Assembly (NCBI RefSeq): GCF_003467125.1
Contig: NZ_QSFA01000013.1
Location: 28,245-92,244, forward strand
Origin: Megasphaera sp. AM44-1BH
Lineage (GTDB): Bacteria; Bacillota; Negativicutes; Veillonellales; Megasphaeraceae
DNA length: 64,000 nt
Direction: 5' to 3'
The translations under genes were made by a program, and so were the position numbers. Positions within the stretch are counted from its first letter, which is position 1. Each line of letters starts with the position of its first letter. Under the pieces are notes generated by a model, which saw only the letters and a list, made by a program, of their open reading frames with translations, had not been told where the DNA came from and made no database searches. Below, piece by piece: positions 33,274 to 42,403 of this stretch.

Positions 33274-34440
33274 ATGCGCCGAGTGATTATATCGGGTGGT
33301 GGCACAGGGGGACATATTTATCCGGCCATTACCATAGCCCGGGCCATTGCCGATATTGAACCGACAGAGTTTTTATATGTAGGTTCTAAAATCGGATTGG
33401 AAAATACCTTGATTCCCAATGAAGGTATTCCCTTTGTCACTATTGATGTGCGGGGGCTGGAACGCAAGATTTCATTCCGCAATCTGGTGACGTTGGGAAA
33501 GACAGCGGGCAGCCTGCTCAGGGCGGAACAGATTATTCATAAATTCAAACCGGACGTCGTGATTGGTACGGGCGGATTCGTCTGCGGACCTGTTCTCCTG
33601 GCTGCCAGTCTGAGCGGGATTCCGACGCTGGTACAGGAGCAGAATGTCATTCCAGGCGTAACGAATACGATATTAAGCCGGTTTGTCAAATGCGTCGCTC
33701 TGGGATATGAAGAAGCAGCGGACCGGTTTAAGAGAAAAGATATCCTGGTTTATACAGGCAATCCTGTACGCAAGGATATCCTGACTGGAACGAGAGACCA
33801 CGGGCGTGCTTTGCTGGGACTGGATCCGGATAAGTTTACCCTGCTCGTAGCAGGAGGAAGCCGGGGTGCCCGTTCTATCAATAATGCTATGATTGAAGTT
33901 CACCGGTATTTCCGGGACAGCAGGGATATCCAGATCCTCCACGTCACTGGCGATCATGAATATGACCGCGTCGTAGGGCAGCTGGAAGGTATCGACGGCA
34001 AAGGACGGTATGGTGAAGGAAGCCATATTATCCCGTATCTCCATCACATGCCGGAAGCATTGGCTGCAGCGGACCTGGCGGTGTACCGTGCTGGTGCCGT
34101 AGGGCTGGCCGAACTGACTGTACGTGGACTTCCTGCCATATTGATTCCCTATCCGTATGCAGCAGAAGATCATCAGCGGTATAATGCGCAGGCTCTGGTC
34201 ATGTGCGGCGCCGCAAAAATGATTCTCGATAAAATGTTGACAGGCCGTGAGCTTCTGGAAGAAATCGTTCATTTGAAAAACGACCCGGAAGCACTGAAAC
34301 GCATGGCCCGGGCAAGCAAATCCAAGGGGCGTCCCCAGGCCGCCCACGATATTGCCGAACTGGCTTTATCTATTGCCAAAGGCACGAAATACCGTCCCCG
34401 CAAACAGAAGGATGTGACTGATAATGATCAATCTAAATAA
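33274..34440 (+). CDS. murG: Undecaprenyldiphospho-muramoylpentapeptide beta-N-acetylglucosaminyltransferase
   Basis: This 388-residue peripheral membrane GT28 enzyme adds GlcNAc to lipid I to give lipid II. Visible are the glycine-rich loop GGGTGGHIYPA (about 7-17), GTGGFVCGPVLLAA, QEQNVIPGVTN, the second glycine loop LLVAGGSRGARSIN, and YRAGAVGLAEL with IPYPYAAEDHQ for UDP-GlcNAc binding. The last 25 residues are basic and longer than usual. Its 3' end overlaps murC by 17 bp. Confidence 0.97.
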   Translation: MRRVIISGGGTGGHIYPAITIARAIADIEPTEFLYVGSKIGLENTLIPNEGIPFVTIDVRGLERKISFRNLVTLGKTAGSLLRAEQIIHKFKPDVVIGTGGFVCGPVLLAASLSGIPTLVQEQNVIPGVTNTILSRFVKCVALGYEEAADRFKRKDILVYTGNPVRKDILTGTRDHGRALLGLDPDKFTLLVAGGSRGARSINNAMIEVHRYFRDSRDIQILHVTGDHEYDRVVGQLEGIDGKGRYGEGSHIIPYLHHMPEALAAADLAVYRAGAVGLAELTVRGLPAILIPYPYAAEDHQRYNAQALVMCGAAKMILDKMLTGRELLEEIVHLKNDPEALKRMARASKSKGRPQAAHDIAELALSIAKGTKYRPRKQKDVTDNDQSK

Positions 34441-35806
34441 TATACAGCGCGTTCACTTCATTGGAATTGCCGGTGCGGGAATGCGTGCGATTGCAAATAT
34501 CTTTATTGAAAAAGGCTATACCGTTTCCGGATCGGACCTGCGCACATCTCCGACTACGGACCGGTTTGAAAAAATGGGTGCCCGCATCTGCATCGGGCAG
34601 CGTCCGGAAAATCTGCAGGATGCCCAGGTGGTCGTAATTTCATCAGCTATCAGAGAAACCAATCCGGAATTGCAGGAGGCACGACGCCGTGGTATACCTG
34701 TGATTCATCGCTCTGATGCGCTTGTACATATTATGTCCTGGGGAAAGAGCATTGCCGTTGCAGGTGCTCATGGAAAAACGACGACGTCTTCCATGCTTGG
34801 TCAGGTCTTTTATGAAAGCGGTACGGATCCGACACTGGTCATCGGTGGTGAAGTAGATTATCTTCATTGTAATTCTATTCTCGGTAAAGGAGAGTATGTC
34901 ATTGCCGAAGCGGATGAAAGTGACGGATCATTCCTGAAAGAACATCCTTATATTGCGGTCATCACTAATATTGATGCAGATCATATGGATCACTACGGGT
35001 CACTGGAAAATATCATCCGTGCCTTCAGACAATTCATCGGGCAGGTTCATCCGGAAGGATTTGCCGTCCTCTGCTTTGAAAATGACAAGATCCGGTCATT
35101 GGCAGAAACACTGGACAGAGCATATCTTTCGTATGGCATAGAAACACCGGCTGATTATAATGCCCGCAATATACGGTATATTGAAGGGCGGCTTCATTAT
35201 GAGGTATGGCATGACGGGAAGGAACTGGGAACCATCAACCTTTCTGTTCCCGGCCGCCACAATGTGTTGAATTCACTGGCAACTACGGCCGTTGCCCTGC
35301 GGTGTGGCATTCCCTTCGGGAAAATCGCCCAGGCTCTGTCTCATTTTCATGGAGCCAAGCGGCGGTTTCAGACGAAAGGGTTTGTCGGTGACGTGTGGGT
35401 CGTCGATGATTACGCCCATCATCCGACGGAAATCAATGCTACCCTGACGGCTGCCCGTGATATGGGGACTCATCGTGTAGTCTGCCTGTTTCAGCCGCAT
35501 CGTTATACGCGGACGAAGCTTTTACTCGATAAATTCGGAGGTGCATTTACGGGCGCTGATAAATTGATTGTGACTGATGTATATAGTGCCGGTGAAGATC
35601 CGATTCCCGGTGTCAGTGGCAAACTGATTGCGGATAAGGTCCGGGAAACGACGGGGCAGGATGTGACTTATATTGCGGATAAGAATGAACTCGTTCCGTA
35701 TCTGCTCAAAAATGCCCGGCCGAAGGATCTGGTCATTACAATGGGGGCCGGCGATATTTATACCATAGGGGAACGTTACATTGAAGAATCCAGGAGGGGA
35801 AAGTAA
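34424..35806 (+). CDS. murC: UDP-N-acetylmuramate-L-alanine ligase
   Basis: This 460-residue ATP-dependent ligase adds L-Ala to UDP-MurNAc. It begins with VHFIGIAGAGMRAIA (UDP-binding) and has the ATP loop AGAHGKTTTSSM, EADESDGSFL, TNIDADHMDHYG, and the Mur C-terminal DDYAHHPTEINATL with FQPHRYTRT. The start within the end of murG follows AAGGATGTGA, suggesting translational coupling. ddl follows after 2 bp. Confidence 0.97.
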   Translation: MINLNNIQRVHFIGIAGAGMRAIANIFIEKGYTVSGSDLRTSPTTDRFEKMGARICIGQRPENLQDAQVVVISSAIRETNPELQEARRRGIPVIHRSDALVHIMSWGKSIAVAGAHGKTTTSSMLGQVFYESGTDPTLVIGGEVDYLHCNSILGKGEYVIAEADESDGSFLKEHPYIAVITNIDADHMDHYGSLENIIRAFRQFIGQVHPEGFAVLCFENDKIRSLAETLDRAYLSYGIETPADYNARNIRYIEGRLHYEVWHDGKELGTINLSVPGRHNVLNSLATTAVALRCGIPFGKIAQALSHFHGAKRRFQTKGFVGDVWVVDDYAHHPTEINATLTAARDMGTHRVVCLFQPHRYTRTKLLLDKFGGAFTGADKLIVTDVYSAGEDPIPGVSGKLIADKVRETTGQDVTYIADKNELVPYLLKNARPKDLVITMGAGDIYTIGERYIEESRRGK

Positions 35807-35808
35807 CC

Positions 35809-36747
35809 ATGAACACACTGCAGGATAAACACATTGCCGTTATCGTAGGCGGGCCATCGACGGAAGCCGAAGTATCGCTCCGTACAGGAGCCGCTATTGC
35901 CGGAGCGCTGCAGGAAAAGGGGTATCACGCAGAACTTCTGGAATTGGTGCCGGACAAGCTTGCCAGCCAATTGAAGGAAAAAAATATTGATATCGTTTTT
36001 AATGCTCTCCATGGTCATTATGGGGAAGACGGCGTTTTGCAGGGACTGTGTGAAATGATGGGTATTCCTTATACAGGGCCGGGCGTCATGGCCAGTGCCG
36101 TTGGCATGAACAAGGTCATGAGCAAGTGTGCGTTCCAGGGTGCCGGCATTGCAACGGCACCGTTTGCCTATTACTTTGATACACAGGATGAAAAGGCTAT
36201 TGCAGAGGATATTACCCGACGGTTCTCACTACCTGTCGTCATCAAGTCAGCAGGGCAGGGATCCAGTATTGGTACTGTGATTGTCCATTCGGAAGATGAA
36301 ATAAAAAGCGCATTGAAAGAAGCTTTTAAATATAGCAATTCCATCGTGGCCGAAGCGTTTATTGACGGAGATGAGTTTACAGTAGCTGTCATGGATGACA
36401 TGGCTTTTCCGGTCATTCAGATTGTTTCTAGTACAGGTAAATATGATTATTACTCTAAATATGCTCCCGGAGTAGCTAAGCATCTGTGCCCGGCGCCTAT
36501 TTCGCCGGAGCTCACAAAGAAAATGCAGGATCTGGCTCTGGACGTATTCCATCTTTGCCATTGTAGTGGCATTTCCCGCGTCGATATTATGACGGACAAG
36601 CAGGGAAATCCTTTTGTACTGGAAATCAATACGGTTCCTGGCATGACGGCCACCAGCCTGGTTCCCGATGCAGCCCGCGCAGCAGGAATTGAATTCCCTG
36701 ACTTATGCGAACGCATTCTGCAGGAAGCGGCTGTTGGAAAATTTTAA
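35809..36747 (+). CDS. ddl: D-alanine-D-alanine ligase
   Basis: This 312-residue ATP-grasp ligase supplies D-Ala-D-Ala to MurF. Signatures are GGPSTEAEVSLRTG, FNALHGHYGEDGVLQGLCEM, PYTGPGVMASAVGMNK, KSAGQGSSIG, and LEINTVPGMTATSLVPDAARAAG at the C-terminus. The Tyr in the omega-loop region (KYDYYSKY) fits D-Ala rather than D-lactate specificity. Typical length; same operon as murC. Confidence 0.97.
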   Translation: MNTLQDKHIAVIVGGPSTEAEVSLRTGAAIAGALQEKGYHAELLELVPDKLASQLKEKNIDIVFNALHGHYGEDGVLQGLCEMMGIPYTGPGVMASAVGMNKVMSKCAFQGAGIATAPFAYYFDTQDEKAIAEDITRRFSLPVVIKSAGQGSSIGTVIVHSEDEIKSALKEAFKYSNSIVAEAFIDGDEFTVAVMDDMAFPVIQIVSSTGKYDYYSKYAPGVAKHLCPAPISPELTKKMQDLALDVFHLCHCSGISRVDIMTDKQGNPFVLEINTVPGMTATSLVPDAARAAGIEFPDLCERILQEAAVGKF

Positions 36748-36792
36748 GTTATGCACAGTTGATAGTTGATACATGATATACAAGGTTAGATT

Positions 36793-37740
36793 ATGACAAT
36801 GGATAAAAAGGGGACCTATTCCCCGGCCTCTGATACAACTTCATATCAAAGCGAAAATGATCCATATGGCATTGAACGCCGCACCCATGATGTGTTTGTG
36901 CCGCCACAGCTGGAAGATACGTCGTATGTTCCTCATCAGGATGTGAAGGAAGCACAGGGCGAAACACAGAAGCGCATTGCCCGCCGCCGGGCCAGAAGTA
37001 AGCGGAAGAAACTTGCCAGGCAGAGACAACTGCGGCGGCGGAACCGCAGACTGGCGGCAGCAGCAGGCGTTGTTTTTATCTTTCTGGTGTGGCTGATTCT
37101 CCGTTTTTTTCCTATTCCTTTCGGAACGATTATCATCGACGGAAATGACCGCATGTCTTTTGATGATGTGTACCAGTCCTGTGGTATACAGAACGGAATC
37201 ATCAATGTGATACAATTATCACCAGACCGGATGCGTGAACGGATGGAAAAGGATTTACGGGTAGCCAGTGCGGATATCAGCCGTGAATTTCCGGCAACCA
37301 TCCATATCCGGATGCAGGAGCGGCAGACCGTTGCGGTCATTACGACTATGTACGGCTTTGCTTATGTAGATGATACGGGAATGGTCATTGAGACAGCTCC
37401 GCAAATCAAAGGAGTATCGGCCCCTTTGATTACTGGTAAAAAAGTAGATACACTGCTTCTGGGGGATACAATCCATGATCAGCCTATCCGCTCCTCCCTT
37501 TCGTATTTGAAAAGTCTGGCACCTGAACTGCGGAAAGATATTACAGAAATCAACGTAGGAAATCCGGATAATATTATTGCCTATACAAGCGAATCCCTTC
37601 CGGTCCATCTGGGCAGTGCCGATGATCCGGCAGGACGGGCGGAAATGACAAAAGAGCTTTTACAGGAGGTAAAACGGAATCAGCTCTCCGTCCAATACAT
37701 CGATACAGATCCCAGGGCTCCGCTCGTTAAAAGCAATTGA
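36793..37740 (+). CDS. ftsQ: FtsQ/DivIB-like cell division protein
   Basis: This bitopic protein of 315 residues has a long cytoplasmic tail ending in a strikingly basic stretch (about 58-87, mostly Arg/Lys). One membrane helix (about 88-108) follows, then a POTRA domain (about 110-180, FGTIIIDGNDRMSFDDVY) and the FtsQ beta domain. It scaffolds the FtsQLB subcomplex of the divisome. Sequence conservation is low, as is normal for the family; the position between ddl and ftsZ supports the call. Confidence 0.88.
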   Translation: MTMDKKGTYSPASDTTSYQSENDPYGIERRTHDVFVPPQLEDTSYVPHQDVKEAQGETQKRIARRRARSKRKKLARQRQLRRRNRRLAAAAGVVFIFLVWLILRFFPIPFGTIIIDGNDRMSFDDVYQSCGIQNGIINVIQLSPDRMRERMEKDLRVASADISREFPATIHIRMQERQTVAVITTMYGFAYVDDTGMVIETAPQIKGVSAPLITGKKVDTLLLGDTIHDQPIRSSLSYLKSLAPELRKDITEINVGNPDNIIAYTSESLPVHLGSADDPAGRAEMTKELLQEVKRNQLSVQYIDTDPRAPLVKSN

Positions 37741-37851
37741 TGGGAAAGAATTTTCAAATAGCTGTAGATTAATTCCTGAATATAGTGTAAAATAATAAAG
37801 AAATCCTATCAGTACAAGAGTGTATACTTTTTTGAAGGAGGAACTAGTAAG

Positions 37852-38877
37852 ATGGCAGATAATGCAAACATAAAAGTAATAGGTGTCGGTGGCGGCGGAA
37901 ATAATGCTGTCAACCGTATGATAGAAGCAGGCTTGCAGGGTGTACAGTTTATTTCTGTCAATACAGAAGATCAGGTGCTGGAAATCTCCAAGGCGGATGT
38001 CAAAATCCAGATTGGTGAAAAACTGACCCGTGGCCTTGGCGCTGGTGCCAATCCTCAGATTGGCGAACAGGCTGCTCTGGAAAGCAAGGAAGAAATCATC
38101 AAAGCCCTGCAGGGAGCCGATATGGTATTCGTTACGGCCGGTATGGGCGGCGGTACGGGGACCGGAGCTGCTCCTATTGTAGCAGAATGTGCCAAGGACC
38201 TGGGTGCCCTTACGGTAGCTGTTGTTACGAAGCCGTTTACGTTTGAAGGAAAACGTCGCCGTGAACAGGCGGAAAAAGGAACGGCGTATCTGAAGGAAAA
38301 GGTCGATACCATCATCACCATTCCGAATGATAAACTGTTACAGATGATTGACAAAAAAACGCCTCTTAAAGACGCATTCCTGAAAGCCGACGATGTGTTG
38401 CGCCAGGGCGTACAGGGGATTTCTGACCTGATTACGACGACAGGCCTTATCAACCTCGATTTCGCTGATGTAAAGACGGTCATGTCCGATCAGGGCGAAG
38501 CTATCATGGGGATTGGCCTGGGGACTGGCGAAAACCGCGCCCTCGATGCCGTAGATGCTGCTATCCACAGTCCGCTGCTTGAAACAGGGATTGACGGGGC
38601 ACAGAGTATCCTCCTCAACGTTACAGGCGGTCCCGATGTCAGCTTGTATGAAATCAATGAAGCGGCAGAAAAAATTGCAGAAGCAGTTGACCCGGATGCC
38701 AATATCATTTTTGGCCAGGTTATCGATCCGGATATGGAAGAAGATTCTATCCGCATTACTGTTGTTGCGACAGGCTTTGGCAAAGAACCGTCCACGATTC
38801 CGTCTTTTGGCCAGGATGGTGGTAAAGCCGATAAAGCTGATCTCGGCGGCGTAGAAATCCCGTCGTGGATGAAATAA
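37852..38877 (+). CDS. ftsZ: Cell division protein FtsZ
   Basis: This 341-residue tubulin-like GTPase forms the Z ring. The nucleotide loop GVGGGGNNAVNRM is near 12-24, the tubulin signature GMGGGTGTGAAP near 98-109, and the T7 loop NLDFADVKTVM near 202-212. The globular core ends near 313 and only about 20 residues separate it from the C-terminal peptide GGVEIPSWMK, a short linker for the family. The ribosome site AAGGAGG is strong. ftsA is not upstream; membrane tethering must use another anchor such as SepF or an ftsA elsewhere. Confidence 0.98.
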   Translation: MADNANIKVIGVGGGGNNAVNRMIEAGLQGVQFISVNTEDQVLEISKADVKIQIGEKLTRGLGAGANPQIGEQAALESKEEIIKALQGADMVFVTAGMGGGTGTGAAPIVAECAKDLGALTVAVVTKPFTFEGKRRREQAEKGTAYLKEKVDTIITIPNDKLLQMIDKKTPLKDAFLKADDVLRQGVQGISDLITTTGLINLDFADVKTVMSDQGEAIMGIGLGTGENRALDAVDAAIHSPLLETGIDGAQSILLNVTGGPDVSLYEINEAAEKIAEAVDPDANIIFGQVIDPDMEEDSIRITVVATGFGKEPSTIPSFGQDGGKADKADLGGVEIPSWMK

Positions 38878-38888
38878 TAGAGCAAATC

Positions 38889-38920
38889 AAAAAGCGGATC
38901 CTGGTGGACCCGCTTTTTTT
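38889..38920 (+). terminator. ftsZ terminator
   Basis: AAAAGCGG-A-TCC paired with GGA-C-CCGCTTTT, followed by further T. It closes the dcw unit. Confidence 0.88.
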
Positions 38921-38956
38921 CAATCAGTCGTTATATATTCCGGGGAGGAACGAATT

Positions 38957-39424
38957 ATGAGATGTCCATTCTGCAAAGGTGATGATACTAAAGTAACGGA
39001 TTCGCGGGCTACTGATGATGGAAATGCTATCCGCCGCCGACGGGAGTGTCTGAAATGCGGCCGTCGTTTTACGACGTATGAAATGGTAGAAGAAGTACCG
39101 TTGATTGTGATAAAGAAAAATGGTAGCCGTGAATTATTTGACCGCAGCAAAATATTGAATGGTCTGCTCCGGGCCTGCAATAAACGAATGGTTACGCGGC
39201 AGCAGCTGGAAGATATCGTCAACCGTGTGGAACGGAAAATACGTAATTCTCTCGTTCAGGAAGTTTCGAGTGTACGGATTGGTGAACTCGTACTCAATGA
39301 ATTGAAGAATGTTGATGAAGTCGCATATATCCGGTTCGCTTCCGTATATCGCCAGTTTGCTGATCTGGACAGTTTTATGGCAGAATTAAAACGGCTGATG
39401 GGTTCCGATAAGAAGAAAGCGTAG
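38957..39424 (+). CDS. nrdR: Transcriptional repressor NrdR
   Basis: This 155-residue regulator has an N-terminal zinc ribbon (CPFCKGDDTKV and CLKCGRRF, about 3-38) and an ATP-cone domain (about 49-139, VIKKNGSRELFDRSKI). NrdR senses dATP/ATP and represses ribonucleotide reductase genes, none of which is in this window. The ribosome site is GGGGAGGA. hldE starts 17 bp downstream, so the repressor appears to head the LPS heptose transcript. Confidence 0.97.
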   Translation: MRCPFCKGDDTKVTDSRATDDGNAIRRRRECLKCGRRFTTYEMVEEVPLIVIKKNGSRELFDRSKILNGLLRACNKRMVTRQQLEDIVNRVERKIRNSLVQEVSSVRIGELVLNELKNVDEVAYIRFASVYRQFADLDSFMAELKRLMGSDKKKA

Positions 39425-39441
39425 CCATAAAAGGAGACATT

Positions 39442-40923
39442 ATGACAGATCACTATATCGATACTTTTTTAAATGATGTACTGCCTCATTTACGGATTGC
39501 TGTAATTGGAGATATTATGGTAGACCGTTATGTATTTGGCAAGGTGGAACGTATATCACCAGAAGCTCCGGTACCAGTGAACCGTGTTGACCATATTAAA
39601 TCGGTCCTGGGCGGGGCTGCCAATGTGGCATCGAATCTGGCTAATCTGGATTGCAATGTGTATCTTGCCGGCCTGATTGGCGATGATGACAATGCACGCC
39701 TTCTGAGAGGCCTTCTTGATGAAGCGGGAATTGACGGATCCGGCATGGTGGCCCGCAGCCATCATGCAACGACAACAAAAATGCGTATCCTTGGAGCACG
39801 TCAGCAGATGGTGCGTCTCGATTTTGAAGAAATAGCACCTCTCGATGACCTGGAAGCGGCAGAACTTGCCACCTGGCTTGATATCTGCATTCGTTCCGGT
39901 CTGGATGGTGTCATTTTGTCGGATTATCATAAAGGCGTTCTGACGGATAAAGTAGCCAGACAAATCATTCATACCGTAAAAGCTGCGGGTATCCCCATCC
40001 TTGTCGATCCCAAGGGAAAAGACTGGTCCAAATATGACGGTGCTGACTTTGTTACGCCCAATATGAAGGAATTGTCTGAATGTGCCGGATATGAAGTGGC
40101 CAATGAAGGCAGCGAAGTCGTAAAAGCAGCTATGGAACTGCATAAAAAATATAATTTTGCCAATCTTATGGTTACCCGCTCAGAAAAAGGGATAACTGTC
40201 ATCAGTCATGACGGACGCGTCTGGAACAATCCGGCTACGGCGCAGGAAGTATTTGATGTATCCGGTGCCGGAGATACGGTTGCGGCAGCATTCCTGGCGG
40301 CTGTTGCCGGACATCTTTCTATCCGTACCGGCCTTCAGCTGGCAAACGCCGCTGCAGGCATCGTTGTGAGAAAAGTCGGTACATATCCGGTCCATCGCAG
40401 TGAATTAATTCAGCTATGGACACAATGGCAGCCTGTGCGCTGGTCTCCCTACACGGCACTGGATTGGGACCAGACTGCCCAGAAAATCAGGAACTGGCAG
40501 GAAAAAGGAGAGACTGTCGTTTTTACAAACGGCTGCTTCGATATCCTGCATCGCGGCCATATTCTGTATCTGCAGCAGGCGGCAATGCTGGGACAGCATC
40601 TGATTGTAGGGTTAAATTCTGATGATTCGGTACGACGGCTGAAAGGGCCGGCACGGCCCCTGGTACGGCAGGAAGACAGAGCCATTTTGCTGAATGCACT
40701 CAGCTGCGTCGATGATGTAGTCATTTTCAATGAAGATACTCCGCATGACCTGCTTTCTGTCCTGAGACCGGATATCCTTGTCAAAGGCGGCGATTATAAG
40801 GCAGAAGACGTAGTCGGCCGGGAATTTGTCAAACGGGTAGAAATCATTTCTTTCGAAGAAGGGTACTCGACGACCGGACTGGTTAATAAAATTGCTGATT
40901 TAGTAAAGAAGGGGATTTTATGA
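39442..40923 (+). CDS. hldE: Bifunctional heptose 7-phosphate kinase / heptose 1-phosphate adenylyltransferase
   Basis: This 493-residue fusion makes ADP-D-glycero-beta-D-manno-heptose precursors for the LPS core. Residues 1-320 form a PfkB-family kinase (IGDIMVDRYVFGKVERISPEAPVPV, LGGAANVASNLA, and VSGAGDTVAAAFLAA with the catalytic Asp). Residues about 350-493 form a nucleotidyltransferase with TNGCFDILHRGHILYL (HxGH). Both active sites look intact. Its stop overlaps the hldD start by 4 bp. It is direct evidence for an outer membrane with heptose-containing LPS. Confidence 0.97.
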   Translation: MTDHYIDTFLNDVLPHLRIAVIGDIMVDRYVFGKVERISPEAPVPVNRVDHIKSVLGGAANVASNLANLDCNVYLAGLIGDDDNARLLRGLLDEAGIDGSGMVARSHHATTTKMRILGARQQMVRLDFEEIAPLDDLEAAELATWLDICIRSGLDGVILSDYHKGVLTDKVARQIIHTVKAAGIPILVDPKGKDWSKYDGADFVTPNMKELSECAGYEVANEGSEVVKAAMELHKKYNFANLMVTRSEKGITVISHDGRVWNNPATAQEVFDVSGAGDTVAAAFLAAVAGHLSIRTGLQLANAAAGIVVRKVGTYPVHRSELIQLWTQWQPVRWSPYTALDWDQTAQKIRNWQEKGETVVFTNGCFDILHRGHILYLQQAAMLGQHLIVGLNSDDSVRRLKGPARPLVRQEDRAILLNALSCVDDVVIFNEDTPHDLLSVLRPDILVKGGDYKAEDVVGREFVKRVEIISFEEGYSTTGLVNKIADLVKKGIL

Positions 40924-41885
40924 AAATTGTAACAGGCGGCGCCGGCTTTATCGGCAGCAATATTGTAAAACAACTGAATAATCGTGGAATTGATGACATT
41001 CTTATCGTTGATGACCTGACAGATGGCCGTAAATGCCGCAATCTTCAGGGGCTGGCCTTTTATGATTATATGGATTATGAAGATTTTGCCCAGGAAATGG
41101 CTGATGATACCTTTGATTGCGGATACATCGATGTCGTATTCCATGAAGGGGCCTGCTCCGATACGATGAATTATGATGGCCGCTACATGATGAAAAATAA
41201 TTATGAAGGCAGCAAAAATCTGCTCCGGTACTGCATGCAGCGTAAGATACCCTTTTTGTATGCATCGTCTGCATCTACCTATGGCAGTGGCAAACATGGC
41301 TTCCGTGAAGTTCCGGAATGTGAACAGGCTCTGAATCCGTATGCCTACTCTAAACTCCAGTTCGACCGGTTTGTACGCCGCATGCTGCCATTATCGAAGG
41401 GACAGATTGTAGGATTCCGTTATTTTAACGTATTTGGCCCTCAGGAGAACCATAAGGACCGTATGGCATCTCTTATCTATCAAAAGTATCATGAACTGCA
41501 GAAAACAGGAAAGATCACGCTTTTTGAAGGTACAGGCGGTTTTGGCAATGGAGAACAGGTACGCGATTTCATCTATGTCAATGATGTAGTCAATGTCATC
41601 TTTTATTTCTGGGAACATCCGGAACTTTCCGGTATCTATAACTGCGGTACCGGAACAGGACATACATTCAATGATTTCGTTCACGGCATCATCGAATATT
41701 GTGGCAAAGGGACGATTGAATATGTTCCTTTCCCGGAAATACTCAAGGGAAAATATCAGAGCTATACCCAGGCAGATACGACAAAACTGATGGCTGCCGG
41801 TTATGACCGGGGATTCACACTGCTCCATGAAGCGGTAAAAGAATATTGCAGCATATTGGAAAAAAGCGACGGCTATTACGAATGA
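40920..41885 (+). CDS. hldD: ADP-L-glycero-D-manno-heptose 6-epimerase
   Basis: This 321-residue short-chain dehydrogenase/reductase-type epimerase begins IVTGGAGFIGSNIVKQLNNRG (NAD(P)-binding). ASSASTYG and the YAYSK catalytic Tyr/Lys motif are present, followed by RYFNVFGP. It inverts C6 of ADP-D,D-heptose to the L,D form used by heptosyltransferases. It overlaps hldE upstream and gmhB downstream by 4 bp each, giving tight translational coupling. Confidence 0.97.
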   Translation: MKIVTGGAGFIGSNIVKQLNNRGIDDILIVDDLTDGRKCRNLQGLAFYDYMDYEDFAQEMADDTFDCGYIDVVFHEGACSDTMNYDGRYMMKNNYEGSKNLLRYCMQRKIPFLYASSASTYGSGKHGFREVPECEQALNPYAYSKLQFDRFVRRMLPLSKGQIVGFRYFNVFGPQENHKDRMASLIYQKYHELQKTGKITLFEGTGGFGNGEQVRDFIYVNDVVNVIFYFWEHPELSGIYNCGTGTGHTFNDFVHGIIEYCGKGTIEYVPFPEILKGKYQSYTQADTTKLMAAGYDRGFTLLHEAVKEYCSILEKSDGYYE

Positions 41886-42403
41886 GACGGGCTGTTTTTC
41901 TGGACCGCGATGGCGTCCTGAATGTAGATACCCATTATCTGCACCGTATTGCCGATGTCATCTGGGTACCAGGCGCAAAAGAAGCGGTGGCATTGCTGAC
42001 CCGTCTTGAATATGATCTGTTTATTGTCACGAATCAAAGCGGTGTTGCCCGCGGATATTATACAGAAGAGGATGTCCAGCTATTGCACGAATGGATGTGT
42101 CAGCAGCTGGCCGGGGCCGGTGGAAAGATTACAGCAGTCTACTATTGTCCATTTCTGGAAGGTGCGCCTGTCGAGAAATATAATAAAAAGAGCAGCTGGC
42201 GTAAGCCGGCTCCCGGGATGATATTGCAGGCTGCCAGAGATTATCCTGTTGATTTATCCCGTTCCTTCATGATTGGCGACGGGGTGCGCGATATAGAATG
42301 TGCCCATGCCGCAGGAATAGATGGCTATCTCTTCCAGGGGGGACGGCTTGACGATTTTGTCAGAAAGATTTTAGAAGTGAGGACACGTCATGAAGAACTA
42401 TAA
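41882..42403 (+). CDS. gmhB: D-glycero-D-manno-heptose 1,7-bisphosphate 7-phosphatase, atypical zinc site
   Basis: This 173-residue HAD phosphatase has FLDRDGVLN (nucleophile D8, acid D10), TNQSG (motif II), KPAPGM (motif III) and IGDGVRDIECA (motif IV). The operon position between hldD and a heptosyltransferase fixes its role. Classical GmhB binds zinc through a CxH...CxC set; here only C89 remains (YYCPFLEG), and the site before KPAPGM reads SSWR instead of CDCR. The structural zinc is therefore probably lost. The ATG at 41882 overlaps the hldD stop. Confidence 0.9.
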   Translation: MRRAVFLDRDGVLNVDTHYLHRIADVIWVPGAKEAVALLTRLEYDLFIVTNQSGVARGYYTEEDVQLLHEWMCQQLAGAGGKITAVYYCPFLEGAPVEKYNKKSSWRKPAPGMILQAARDYPVDLSRSFMIGDGVRDIECAHAAGIDGYLFQGGRLDDFVRKILEVRTRHEEL

